Shown one piece after another: positions 41,713 to 49,691 of a stretch of 64,000 bases of DNA. Numbering within the stretch: the stretch's first letter is position 1; each line of letters opens with the position of its first letter. The stretch comes from an uncultured Selenomonadaceae bacterium (GTDB taxonomy: Bacteria > Bacillota > Negativicutes > Selenomonadales > Selenomonadaceae). A program made the translations under genes and the position numbers. The stretch spans positions 25,715 to 89,714 of the forward strand of contig CAJOFR010000005.1 in assembly GCA_905234195.1 (NCBI GenBank). The letters run 5' to 3'. Under the pieces are notes generated by a model. The model searched no databases and had not been told where the DNA came from. It was given only the letters and a program-made list of their open reading frames with translations.

Positions 41713-43041
41713 TTAGTCGTTAGGTTCATCGCGCTTACGAATTACAAATTTTATCGGCGTACCTTCAAAGCCGTAACTTTCGCGCAGTTTGTTTTCGATA
41801 AACCGCAGGTACGAAAAATGCATCAGCTCCGGATTGTTCACGAAAATTACGAAACGCGGCGGGCATATATCCGCTTGCGTCATGAACAAAATTTTTAGTT
41901 GCTTGCCCTTTTTCGTCGGCGGCGGATTCACGGCAATGGCGTCGCGAATCAATTCATTCAACACGCTCGTTTGAATGCGCATCGATTGTTGCTCGGCGAC
42001 GAACTTCACCAAATCCGTCACGCGGTCGACACGCTGCCCAGTCAAAGCGCTCGCGTAAAGGACGGGCGCGTACTGCAAGAAACCAATCCTGTCGCGCAAC
42101 TCGTCCGTGAATCTGTTCGTTGAGCGGTCGTGCTTGTTCGGGAAAATATCCCACTTGTTCACGACAATGACACAGCCCTTGCCGGAATCGTGCGCGTAGC
42201 CGGCAATTTTTTTGTCCTGCTCCATAATGCCGGCGGGTGCCTCAATCAACATCAACACGACGTCCGCGCGGTCAATCGCCCTCAACGAACGCATGACGCT
42301 GTACCTTTCGACGGGCGCATCAATTTTCGACTTCTTCCGCATGCCCGCCGTATCAATCAGCGTAAATTTCGTGCCGTCCTTGAAAAAGTGCGTGTCAATG
42401 GCGTCGCGCGTCGTGCCCGGAATATCGCTGACAATCACGCGCTCTTCTCCGAGCAACGCATTGACCAGAGAGGACTTGCCGACGTTCGGACGACCGATAA
42501 CCGCGATTCTTATTTCGTCTTCGTCACGAACCTCGACTTCGGTTTTTGGAAACTTCTCGACGACTTCGTCAAGGAGATCTCCCAAATTCAGCGCGTTGCT
42601 TGCCGAAATTCCAATCGGCGCGCCGAGACCGAGATTATAAAATTCGTAAACGTCGACTTCTTGCTGAATGTTGTCGATTTTATTCACGGCAACGACGACC
42701 GGCTTTGGCGAAGTGCGCAAAATTTTCGCGATATCCTCGTCGGACGAAGTCACGCCCGTGCGCCCGTCGACGACAAAAATAATCGCGTCGGCCTCGTCCA
42801 TTGCAATATCCGCCTGCGCGCGAATGTCGTTTAAAATTTTGTCGCCGGAATTAATTTCAATCCCGCCGGTATCAATCAGCGTGAACTCGTGCTCCAACCA
42901 AACCGCGTCCATATAAATTCTGTCGCGCGTCACGCCGGGCATATCGTCGACAATCGAAACGCGCTTTTTGCCAATCTGATTGAAGAGCGTCGACTTGCCC
43001 ACGTTCGGACGCCCGACAATCGCTACAATAGGTTTGCTCAT
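41713..43041 (-). CDS. der: Ribosome-assembly GTPase Der (EngA)
   Basis: Essential double-G-domain GTPase for 50S maturation, 442 residues. G domain 1: GRPNVGKSTLFNQI, DTGGIE, NKID. G domain 2: GRPNVGKSSLVNAL, DTAGMRKKSKID, NKWD. The C-terminal KH-like domain is KTKKGKQLKI-like (PTKKGKQLKILF). Last gene of the hisS-DUF512-rtcB-der run and 3 bases after rtcB. Confidence 0.97.
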   Translation of the reverse strand: MSKPIVAIVGRPNVGKSTLFNQIGKKRVSIVDDMPGVTRDRIYMDAVWLEHEFTLIDTGGIEINSGDKILNDIRAQADIAMDEADAIIFVVDGRTGVTSSDEDIAKILRTSPKPVVVAVNKIDNIQQEVDVYEFYNLGLGAPIGISASNALNLGDLLDEVVEKFPKTEVEVRDEDEIRIAVIGRPNVGKSSLVNALLGEERVIVSDIPGTTRDAIDTHFFKDGTKFTLIDTAGMRKKSKIDAPVERYSVMRSLRAIDRADVVLMLIEAPAGIMEQDKKIAGYAHDSGKGCVIVVNKWDIFPNKHDRSTNRFTDELRDRIGFLQYAPVLYASALTGQRVDRVTDLVKFVAEQQSMRIQTSVLNELIRDAIAVNPPPTKKGKQLKILFMTQADICPPRFVIFVNNPELMHFSYLRFIENKLRESYGFEGTPIKFVIRKRDEPND

Positions 43042-43044
43042 CTT

Positions 43045-44250
43045 TCACCCCGCCTTGAAATTATAAACCGGTTTCATGACTTCCAAAATATCCACGGTGT
43101 CGCCGATAACGTCGATAATATCTTCAAGGGACTTGTACGCCTGCGGAGATTCGTCGAGCGTGCCTTCGCTAATCGACGTGCTGTAAATTCCCGCCATAGA
43201 ATTTTTATAATCTTCCATGCTGATATTTTCTTTCGCCGCGCTGCGTGACATGATTCTGCCCGCGCCGTGCGGAGCTGAAAAATTCCAATCGGCATTGCCC
43301 TTGCCGACAGCCAAAACGGATCCGTCGCGCATATTTATCGGGATTAAAACTTTTTCGTCAGCGTGCGCGGCAATAGCCCCCTTGCGCAAAATCATTTCCT
43401 CCACGTCGATATAATTATGAATCGTGTGGAAACTTTCGACGGCAGAAATTCCCGTGCTCTTCAACAAAATTTCCGCCATGCGCTCCCGATTTATTCGGGC
43501 GAACCGCTGACAAATTTCTATATCGTGAAGATACTGCGCCAAATATTTTCCGTAAACCCAGCACAAATCGTGAGGAATATCCGTTTGACGAATCTGAAAT
43601 TTTCTGTGCAGTTCCTTTATCGCCTCTTGAATTTCTTTTCGGCGACCGGCGGCTTTGTATTCGCTGATAATTTTTTCCTGCAGATTGAACATTGTGTCTT
43701 TACCGATAGCCAAATCGACCGCGAGCTTTTGATAAATTTCCGCGACCTGTTTGCCCAAATTTCTGCTGCCGCTGTGAATCACGAGATAAAAAGTCCCGTC
43801 CGCCGCCCTGTCAATTTCGATAAAGTGGTTGCCGCCGCCGAGCGTGCCTATGCTGCGTTCGATACGCCGCGTGTCTTTCAGACTGCGATAACAAAAAAGT
43901 TCCTGCAGGTCAAAACGTTCGCCGCGACCCTCCCAAACATTTTTGCCGGAAGGAATTTTGTGCGCCGCCTCGTCAAATTTTTCAAAGTCAATAGAATCGG
44001 CGTCGAGTTTCACCGTGAACATTCCGCAACCAATATCAACGCCGACGATATTCGGTACCGCCTTATCGCTGACAGTCATCGTCGTGCCAATCGTGCAACC
44101 GACGCCCGTGTGAACATCCGGCATGATCCGAATTTTACTGCCGCTCGTAAATTCGTAATCACACATGCGCTGAATTTGTTCGCGAGCAGTCTGTTCCATG
44201 TTCTTCGCGTAAGAAATCGCCGTGTTGCACTTGCCTACAATCTCCTCCAT
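43045..44250 (-). CDS. rtcB: RNA-splicing ligase RtcB
   Basis: GTP- and Mn-dependent RNA ligase joining 2',3'-cyclic phosphate ends to 5'-hydroxyls, used in RNA repair. 401 residues. Metal ligands lie in VGVDIGCGMF, GGGNHFIEI and HSGSRNLGK. The guanylylated His is in SAPHGAGRIMSR. Shorter form of the family, as in many bacteria. No archease or RtcA is adjacent. Confidence 0.95.
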   Translation of the reverse strand: MEEIVGKCNTAISYAKNMEQTAREQIQRMCDYEFTSGSKIRIMPDVHTGVGCTIGTTMTVSDKAVPNIVGVDIGCGMFTVKLDADSIDFEKFDEAAHKIPSGKNVWEGRGERFDLQELFCYRSLKDTRRIERSIGTLGGGNHFIEIDRAADGTFYLVIHSGSRNLGKQVAEIYQKLAVDLAIGKDTMFNLQEKIISEYKAAGRRKEIQEAIKELHRKFQIRQTDIPHDLCWVYGKYLAQYLHDIEICQRFARINRERMAEILLKSTGISAVESFHTIHNYIDVEEMILRKGAIAAHADEKVLIPINMRDGSVLAVGKGNADWNFSAPHGAGRIMSRSAAKENISMEDYKNSMAGIYSTSISEGTLDESPQAYKSLEDIIDVIGDTVDILEVMKPVYNFKAG

Positions 44251-44256
44251 AAAAAT

Positions 44257-45564
44257 TCACCTCCCCAGTGCTCTAAAAAATTCCGCGCCGGTTCTAATCG
44301 GTTCAATCTGCGCGGGAAAAATTTTTTTAATATCGTTAATCGTCACGTCGTCGAGAAAAACATTTTCGCCGGAGCGCAGAGCCGTCGCGGGAATCAGAAT
44401 TTTGTCGCGCGGACGGTTATTTTTTTTCAGCGCGCCGATAATGTCACCGCCGGTCAACAGCCCCGAAACATTCACAGTGCTCCCGAAAAATTCGTTGACG
44501 ACCGGCAAAATCTTCACGTCGAGTTTAAAATTTTGTTGCGTCATTTCTGCGGCAAGCTCCTTCAAAATTTCGGCAAAAGAAGTCCCGCTGATAACGTCGA
44601 CCGTGATTTTTTTATCGGCTTGCGAAAAATTTTGCGCGGCGGAATTTTTTTCGGCGTAAAATTCTTCGATAAAGTTCCTCGTCATTCCAATCCCGTTTTC
44701 AATTTGCGGGAAGTCGTCATAAAAATCGGCGGGCGGAATTTTTTTGCCGGCGAGAAAATAAAATTCGTCACCGAGATACAAAAAAGTTCGCCCTGTTTCC
44801 GCGCGGAGCCTTTTCTGAATTTTTTCGACCTGCGCGATAATTTTTTCTGCGCCGTTCTTGTCGAATTGAGTCAGCGGAAATTTATCGCGGCGGTGTTTCG
44901 TCACGCCGACGGGAACAATCGCCAGACTTAGGGCGTGCGGACGACGTTTCAGAATTTCCGCGATAGTGTAATCAAGTTCCGCGCCGTCATTCAAGCCGGG
45001 ACAAAGCACAACTTGCGTGTGATATTCGACGCCGCAATTTTCCAGCCGATCAAGATTTTTTTGGATATTGGCGGCAAGGGGCGTGCGCAACATTTTCGCG
45101 CGAACGTCCGGATTCATCGCGTGAACCGAAACATACAGCGGCGACAGGTGAAAATTTTTTATCCGGCGAAAATCCGCGTCCGTCAAATTCGTCAGCGTGA
45201 TAAAATTTCCGTAGAGGAAGGACAGCCGGTAATCGTCGTCCTTAATCGAAAGAGTTTTGCGCATGTGCGGCGCGATCATATCGACGAAACAAAAGACGCA
45301 ATGATTTTTGCAGCGGCGGATGCCGTCGAAAACCGCCGAATCAAATTCCGCGCCGAGTTCCTCGTCCACGTCCTTTTCAAAGCCGACAATTTCCCTATCG
45401 CCGTCCGCGTGTTCGATAAGCAGTTCGATTTCCTCTTCGGCGAGCTGAAAACTGAGCTCGATAATGTCACGCGGAGCCTTGCCGTTAATTTCCAAAATCT
45501 TATCGCCGATAACAAGTTCCAACTCTTCGGCGAGGCTACCGGGATAAATTTTCGAGATTCTCAT
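44257..45564 (-). CDS. DUF512-family PDZ/radical-SAM-like iron-sulfur protein
   Basis: 435 residues. An N-terminal PDZ-like domain (SKIYPGSLAEELEL, GDKILEINGKAP) precedes a radical-SAM-like core with cluster motif CKNHCVFCFVDMI (Cys-x3-Cys-x2-Cys), then the C-terminal DUF512 domain. In Firmicutes it commonly sits next to der. Its reaction is unknown. The stop overlaps nothing, while the start overlaps the end of hisS by 4 bases. Confidence 0.9.
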   Translation of the reverse strand: MRISKIYPGSLAEELELVIGDKILEINGKAPRDIIELSFQLAEEEIELLIEHADGDREIVGFEKDVDEELGAEFDSAVFDGIRRCKNHCVFCFVDMIAPHMRKTLSIKDDDYRLSFLYGNFITLTNLTDADFRRIKNFHLSPLYVSVHAMNPDVRAKMLRTPLAANIQKNLDRLENCGVEYHTQVVLCPGLNDGAELDYTIAEILKRRPHALSLAIVPVGVTKHRRDKFPLTQFDKNGAEKIIAQVEKIQKRLRAETGRTFLYLGDEFYFLAGKKIPPADFYDDFPQIENGIGMTRNFIEEFYAEKNSAAQNFSQADKKITVDVISGTSFAEILKELAAEMTQQNFKLDVKILPVVNEFFGSTVNVSGLLTGGDIIGALKKNNRPRDKILIPATALRSGENVFLDDVTINDIKKIFPAQIEPIRTGAEFFRALGR

Positions 45565-46814
45565 TTTTTTATATAAGCGGCGACTTCTCTGACGGGGAAT
45601 TTTTCTTGCGCGGAGGTTTCGAGATTTTTGACGGTGACTGTTGAATTTTCTACTTCCTCTTCGCCGATAATCAGCGCGAATTTTGCGCCGGACTTCGCCG
45701 CCTGTTTCATTTGGGCTTTAAGACTGCGTTTGGCAAAATCCATGACGGCAGAAATATTTTCGCGGCGGAGAATCGTCAAAAGTTTCAAGCCGCAGACTTC
45801 CGCCATCGCCCCCGCCGTCACGACAAAAGCGTCGATTTTATTTTCGACGGGCTTGAGCAAGTTTTGTTTTTCGAGCGCGATAAAAATTCTTTCGAGCCCG
45901 ACGGCAAAACCGATACCGGGCGTCGGGGTGCCGCCTATCTCCTTAATCAAACCGTCATAACGACCGCCGCCGGCAACAGCGGACTGCGCGCCGAGTGGCG
46001 GGTACTGAATTTCAAAGGCGGTCTTCGTGTAATAATCAAGCCCGCGAACAAGACGGCTGTCGACTTCAAAATCGACGTTCGCCGCGCGCAAAAACTCCTG
46101 CACTCTTGAAAAATGTTCGCGGCAGTCATCGCAAAGACAAGTTTCAATTTTCGGAGCGTCTTCGACAAATTCTTTGCCGCCGTCGATTTTACAATCCAAA
46201 ATTCTCAACGGATTCTTTTCGATTCGGTTTTTGCAATCGCCGCAAAGTTCGTCAAGGTATTCGCCAAAATAATGAATCAGTTTTTGGCGGTAGACGGGGC
46301 GACAATTTGGGCAGCCGACGGTATTAATTTTCAAGCGCAGTTCGTCAAGCCCAAGATTCTTCAGAAAATCCCACGCCAGCAAAATAATTTCCGCGTCGAC
46401 TGCGGGATTTTCTTCGCCCAGAGCTTCCACGCCGAACTGATGAAATTCGCGGAGTCTGCCCGCCTGCGGTCTATCGTAGCGAAACATGGAGCCGATATAA
46501 AAAAGTTTGACGAGCCCGCCCGCCGCGTAAAGTTTATTCTGAAGATAGGCGCGGACGACCGACGCGGTATTTTCGGGGCGCAAAGTTATCGAACGCCCGC
46601 CGCGATCCGTGAACGTGTACATTTCCTTATCGACGACGTCAGTGCCCTCGCCTATGCCACGATGAAAAAGTTCCGTGTGTTCAAAAATCGGCGTGCGAAT
46701 TTCCTCGTAGCCGTACGTCGCGCAAGTCTTACGAATTTTATTTTCTATTGCAATCCAGTTGCCGATTTGTTCCGGCAAAATATCTTTAGTGCCTCTCGGC
46801 GCATTTGTCAGCAA
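45561..46814 (-). CDS. hisS: Histidyl-tRNA synthetase
   Basis: Class II synthetase, 417 residues from TTG 46814. Motif 1 region EEIRTPIFEHTELF, motif 2 LRPENTASVVRAY and GSMFRYDRPQAGR, HisA box RGLDYYTKTAFEI and motif 3 GIGFAVGLERI are all present. The C-terminal anticodon domain (DAFVVTAG, GEEEVENSTVTVKN) is intact. It is followed by the DUF512 gene with a 4-base overlap. Confidence 0.97.
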   Translation of the reverse strand: MLTNAPRGTKDILPEQIGNWIAIENKIRKTCATYGYEEIRTPIFEHTELFHRGIGEGTDVVDKEMYTFTDRGGRSITLRPENTASVVRAYLQNKLYAAGGLVKLFYIGSMFRYDRPQAGRLREFHQFGVEALGEENPAVDAEIILLAWDFLKNLGLDELRLKINTVGCPNCRPVYRQKLIHYFGEYLDELCGDCKNRIEKNPLRILDCKIDGGKEFVEDAPKIETCLCDDCREHFSRVQEFLRAANVDFEVDSRLVRGLDYYTKTAFEIQYPPLGAQSAVAGGGRYDGLIKEIGGTPTPGIGFAVGLERIFIALEKQNLLKPVENKIDAFVVTAGAMAEVCGLKLLTILRRENISAVMDFAKRSLKAQMKQAAKSGAKFALIIGEEEVENSTVTVKNLETSAQEKFPVREVAAYIKK

Positions 46815-46841
46815 AATTTTCCAGCCCCTTTCTTTTAATCT

Positions 46842-48359
46842 CTAATCCCTAATCTCAAGGACGTTCGAGCGATTTTTAATATACTTATCGACGTCGCGCA
46901 GATAAGTCGTTAAATCTTTCGCGTTGAAAGCAGACTGAAGGCGGCGTGCATTTTTATCGGGAACCTTCGTCGACGCCGCCGGACCAATCCCCAAAATTAT
47001 CTGCTGTTCGCCCATAATCTGCACGTTGTAAATTCCTTCCGCGCCGCGCCTGCACCAGCCGATATTTTCAATTTGCCCGCTGATATATCCCTGCCGATAA
47101 AGATAGTACGGAAAATAATTTTTCGCGCGCAAAATTTTTTCGGCGGCGTCCGCCATCCTTCTGACTTCCTCGTCGCTCGGCAAATCAAAATCCTCAAGCT
47201 TTTTGTTTTCGTCGGCGATAAGAGTTTGGAGCCGCGAGCCGCGTTTCAAGGCAAGCGCGTGCAAAGTCACGTCGTCGGGAGCAAGTGCCAAAATTTTTTT
47301 CAAGCTATCCCGGAAGTCTTCGAGATTTTCGCCGGGCAAGCCCAAAATTAAATCCATGTTGATTTTCCAATCGCTTGCCGCCCGAAGATTTTTAAAAGCC
47401 GCGATAACTTCTTCGGTGGAGTGTTGCCGCCCGATTTTGTCAAGAGTTTCCTGGTGCATCGTCTGCGGATTTACGCTGACCCGTGTGACGTGAAATTTTT
47501 TCATGGCGGAAATTTTTGCGTCGTCAATCGTATCCGGTCGCCCGCATTCAACGGTAAATTCTTCGACGCCGTCGCCGCAAAAAGCCTCCGTCACTTTTTC
47601 AAGCAACTCGACAAAAAATTTTTCGGGAAGGGCAGTGGGAGTGCCGCCACCAATGTAGATGCTCTGAATTTTAAAATCATAGCGTCGGACTTCAGCCGCC
47701 GCCGCATTTAAATCGCGCGTCAAAACTTCCATGAACTCGGCAACTTTTTCGTCGGCAGGCAAAACATTCGACGGGAAGGAGCAATAAAGACAGCGCGTCA
47801 CGCAAAACGGGATCCCGATATAAATTCCAATCGTCTTTTCGTCAGCTGAATTTAGAATCGGCATTTGGCGAATGGCAACTTCAGTCAAAAGGTGAGCCTT
47901 CTCGTAATTTGTCAGATAATCCGCGCGAAGACGACCGGCAATTTTTTCGCGGTCTATAATCCCGTGACTTGTCACGCCGAAGCCGCTATTCAGCCAGCGG
48001 TGAATAATTTTCGTCGGGCGGACGCCGTGCATAATCCCATAGGGCACGCCCGCGAACTTCAAATCCTCCGTGATAATCCGGTAAAGATTTTTTTTGACGA
48101 GGCGGTGAACTTCCGCGCCGAATCTTTCTTTGGGATTAATTTTGTCGCTGACTCTGAAAGATCTTTCCACGCCGTTCCTTTCAATAACCAGGCGCGTCGA
48201 AACTTTTTCGCCGTTGACTTCGTTAAAAATTTCAAACTTGTCGAAGTCTGCAAAATCCTCTGCGCGGACAATCTCGAAATGAAAAGCGCGCAGGACTTCG
48301 CCGGTAATTTTCACGATAACTTGATCGTCGCTGTTAATTTTAAAATTTTTTATCTTCAA
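46842..48359 (-). CDS. hemZ: Coproporphyrinogen dehydrogenase-like radical SAM protein HemZ
   Basis: 505-residue radical SAM enzyme. After an N-terminal domain of about 150 residues, the cluster motif is GIPFCVTRCLYCSFPS, followed by IQSIYIGGGTPTALP, TVECGRPDTI and DLILGLPGENLEDF. HemZ proteins act in anaerobic haem synthesis or are haem chaperone-like. The precise activity is uncertain. Its start overlaps the upstream regulator stop by 4 bases. Confidence 0.88.
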   Translation of the reverse strand: MKIKNFKINSDDQVIVKITGEVLRAFHFEIVRAEDFADFDKFEIFNEVNGEKVSTRLVIERNGVERSFRVSDKINPKERFGAEVHRLVKKNLYRIITEDLKFAGVPYGIMHGVRPTKIIHRWLNSGFGVTSHGIIDREKIAGRLRADYLTNYEKAHLLTEVAIRQMPILNSADEKTIGIYIGIPFCVTRCLYCSFPSNVLPADEKVAEFMEVLTRDLNAAAAEVRRYDFKIQSIYIGGGTPTALPEKFFVELLEKVTEAFCGDGVEEFTVECGRPDTIDDAKISAMKKFHVTRVSVNPQTMHQETLDKIGRQHSTEEVIAAFKNLRAASDWKINMDLILGLPGENLEDFRDSLKKILALAPDDVTLHALALKRGSRLQTLIADENKKLEDFDLPSDEEVRRMADAAEKILRAKNYFPYYLYRQGYISGQIENIGWCRRGAEGIYNVQIMGEQQIILGIGPAASTKVPDKNARRLQSAFNAKDLTTYLRDVDKYIKNRSNVLEIRD

Positions 48360-48826
48360 TTTGTCACCTTATTCCTGCATTCTGAACAGTAGCCGAAAAA
48401 TTTTACCTCGTGATTCACAATTTGGAAATCGGATTTTCGCGCGATAAATTCTTCCAGGTTGTCGAGCAAATCTTCTTCAAACTCTATGACTTTTTTGCAA
48501 CTCAAGCAAATCAAATGGTGGTGCTGATGGATTCTGGGATTGGCGTTATTGAGTTCATAGCGGGTGCGCCCGTCGCCGAAGTCGATTCTCGTCAAAATTC
48601 CGAGTGAGTTCAAAAGTTCGACGTTGCGATAAATCGTAGCAAGCCCAAAATCAAAATCTTTCTTGCGCAAAAGTTCGTAGACTTCCTCCGTGCTCAAGTG
48701 ACTGCCGTTGGAATTTTCGATAAAGACTTTTAGAATTTCCTGTCGCTGTGGCGTCATCTTGTAGTTGTGTTCGGACAACCTTCCGCGCAGATCTTTCAGC
48801 TTAAAAAGTTGGTTGTTGTCGCTCAT
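48356..48826 (-). CDS. Fur-family transcriptional regulator (PerR/Fur-like)
   Basis: 156 residues. Winged helix (MTPQRQEILKVFIEN, GLATIYRNVELLNSLGI), then the metal-sensing domain with HQHHHLICLSC and the structural zinc pair CSEC near the C-terminus. The HxHH ligands and Cys4 zinc site fit PerR or Fur. The regulated metal or peroxide response cannot be fixed from sequence. It is 27 bases after gmhA and overlaps hemZ by 4, so it may autoregulate this operon. Confidence 0.9.
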   Translation of the reverse strand: MSDNNQLFKLKDLRGRLSEHNYKMTPQRQEILKVFIENSNGSHLSTEEVYELLRKKDFDFGLATIYRNVELLNSLGILTRIDFGDGRTRYELNNANPRIHQHHHLICLSCKKVIEFEEDLLDNLEEFIARKSDFQIVNHEVKFFGYCSECRNKVTN

Positions 48827-48852
48827 TTTAATTTAAGCCTCCTAAAAATTTT

Positions 48853-49506
48853 CTAGCCGAAAAATTCATTCTCGGCGGCGATACAAATCGTGTGGAAAAT
48901 TGGCAAATGAAATTCCTGAATCGTGTAGGAAGAATCAGCCGGCACACAAATGGAAATATCGGCAATGTGTTTCAGCCGCCCGCCGTGTTGTCCCGTCATG
49001 GCGATAGAGTTCACGCCCAAAATTTTTGCGACTTCGACGGCGTAAAGGACGTTTTCGGAATTGCCCGAAGTGGAAATCGCAAGCAGGGTATCGCCGCGCT
49101 GACCTATGCCGAAAAGTTGTTGCGCGAAGACCAAATCGGGGACGTTATCATTTGCGAAAGCGGTCGTCAAGGAAGTTTCGCCGACGAGAGAAATTGCGGG
49201 CAGGGCGCACTGCAAATTTGCCTTGAAGTAGCCGACATCGCCGGGGAAAAGTTCGGCGGCACGCCTGACAAAATCTTTGTTGAAGTCTTCGATTTTTCGC
49301 GGCAGGAGAAAACCTTTCATGAGTTCGCCGACGACGTGCATTGCGTCCGCCGCGCTACCGCCGTTGCCGCAAGTTATCAGCTTGTGTCCTGCGCGAAAAC
49401 TTTCGCAGATTTTTTCGACAGCCTTAGTTAAATTTTCGTGGCAAATTTCCAGCGCGGGATAGCGTTCGATAAGCTCGTCAATTTTTTCTGCAGTGGTATC
49501 TTTCAT
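48853..49506 (-). CDS. gmhA: Sedoheptulose-7-phosphate isomerase-like SIS protein
   Basis: 217-residue SIS-domain isomerase, first step of ADP-heptose synthesis. GNGGSAADAMHVVGELMKGF and TSGNSENVLYAVEVAKI are the phosphosugar-binding loops. The C-terminal EFHLPIFHTICIAAENEFF holds the family His/Glu region. It is slightly longer than E. coli GmhA. The cognate rfaE1/hldD are 46 kb away in this window. Alternative: DiaA-like SIS protein, less likely given the length and insert. Confidence 0.87.
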   Translation of the reverse strand: MKDTTAEKIDELIERYPALEICHENLTKAVEKICESFRAGHKLITCGNGGSAADAMHVVGELMKGFLLPRKIEDFNKDFVRRAAELFPGDVGYFKANLQCALPAISLVGETSLTTAFANDNVPDLVFAQQLFGIGQRGDTLLAISTSGNSENVLYAVEVAKILGVNSIAMTGQHGGRLKHIADISICVPADSSYTIQEFHLPIFHTICIAAENEFFG

Positions 49507-49556
49507 TTTTTCTAACCTCTCTAATTTCTAATCTCTTATCCCTTAATAAGGGGGAT

Positions 49557-49657
49557 TTACTTTTCTTTTTTAGAAAAAGAAAAGTAACAAAAGAAAAATC
49601 GCCCGCTGTATTCGCGTCACGCTCATAGCGCGGGCATGGCCGTCATCCTTGACGGCC
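49557..49657 (+). repeat. Structured intergenic repeat, copy 5 (modules A-B-C)
   Basis: Module A is TTACTTTTCTTTTT/AAAAAGAAAAGTAA (49557-49587), altered in both arms. Module B outer GCCCGC/GCGGGC (49601-49635) with a changed interior. Module C GGCCGTCA/TGACGGCC (49638-49657). CCCTAATC-type sequence flanks both sides. Between gmhA and polA. Confidence 0.85.
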
Positions 49658-49691
49658 TCCCTCTAATCCCTTTCCACTTTCCCCTAATCCC

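Noticed and set aside
42130..42834. Plus-strand open frames across der, rtcB, polA and other minus genes.
   Set aside because: They mirror well-identified genes on the opposite strand and show no domain, start signal or family resemblance.
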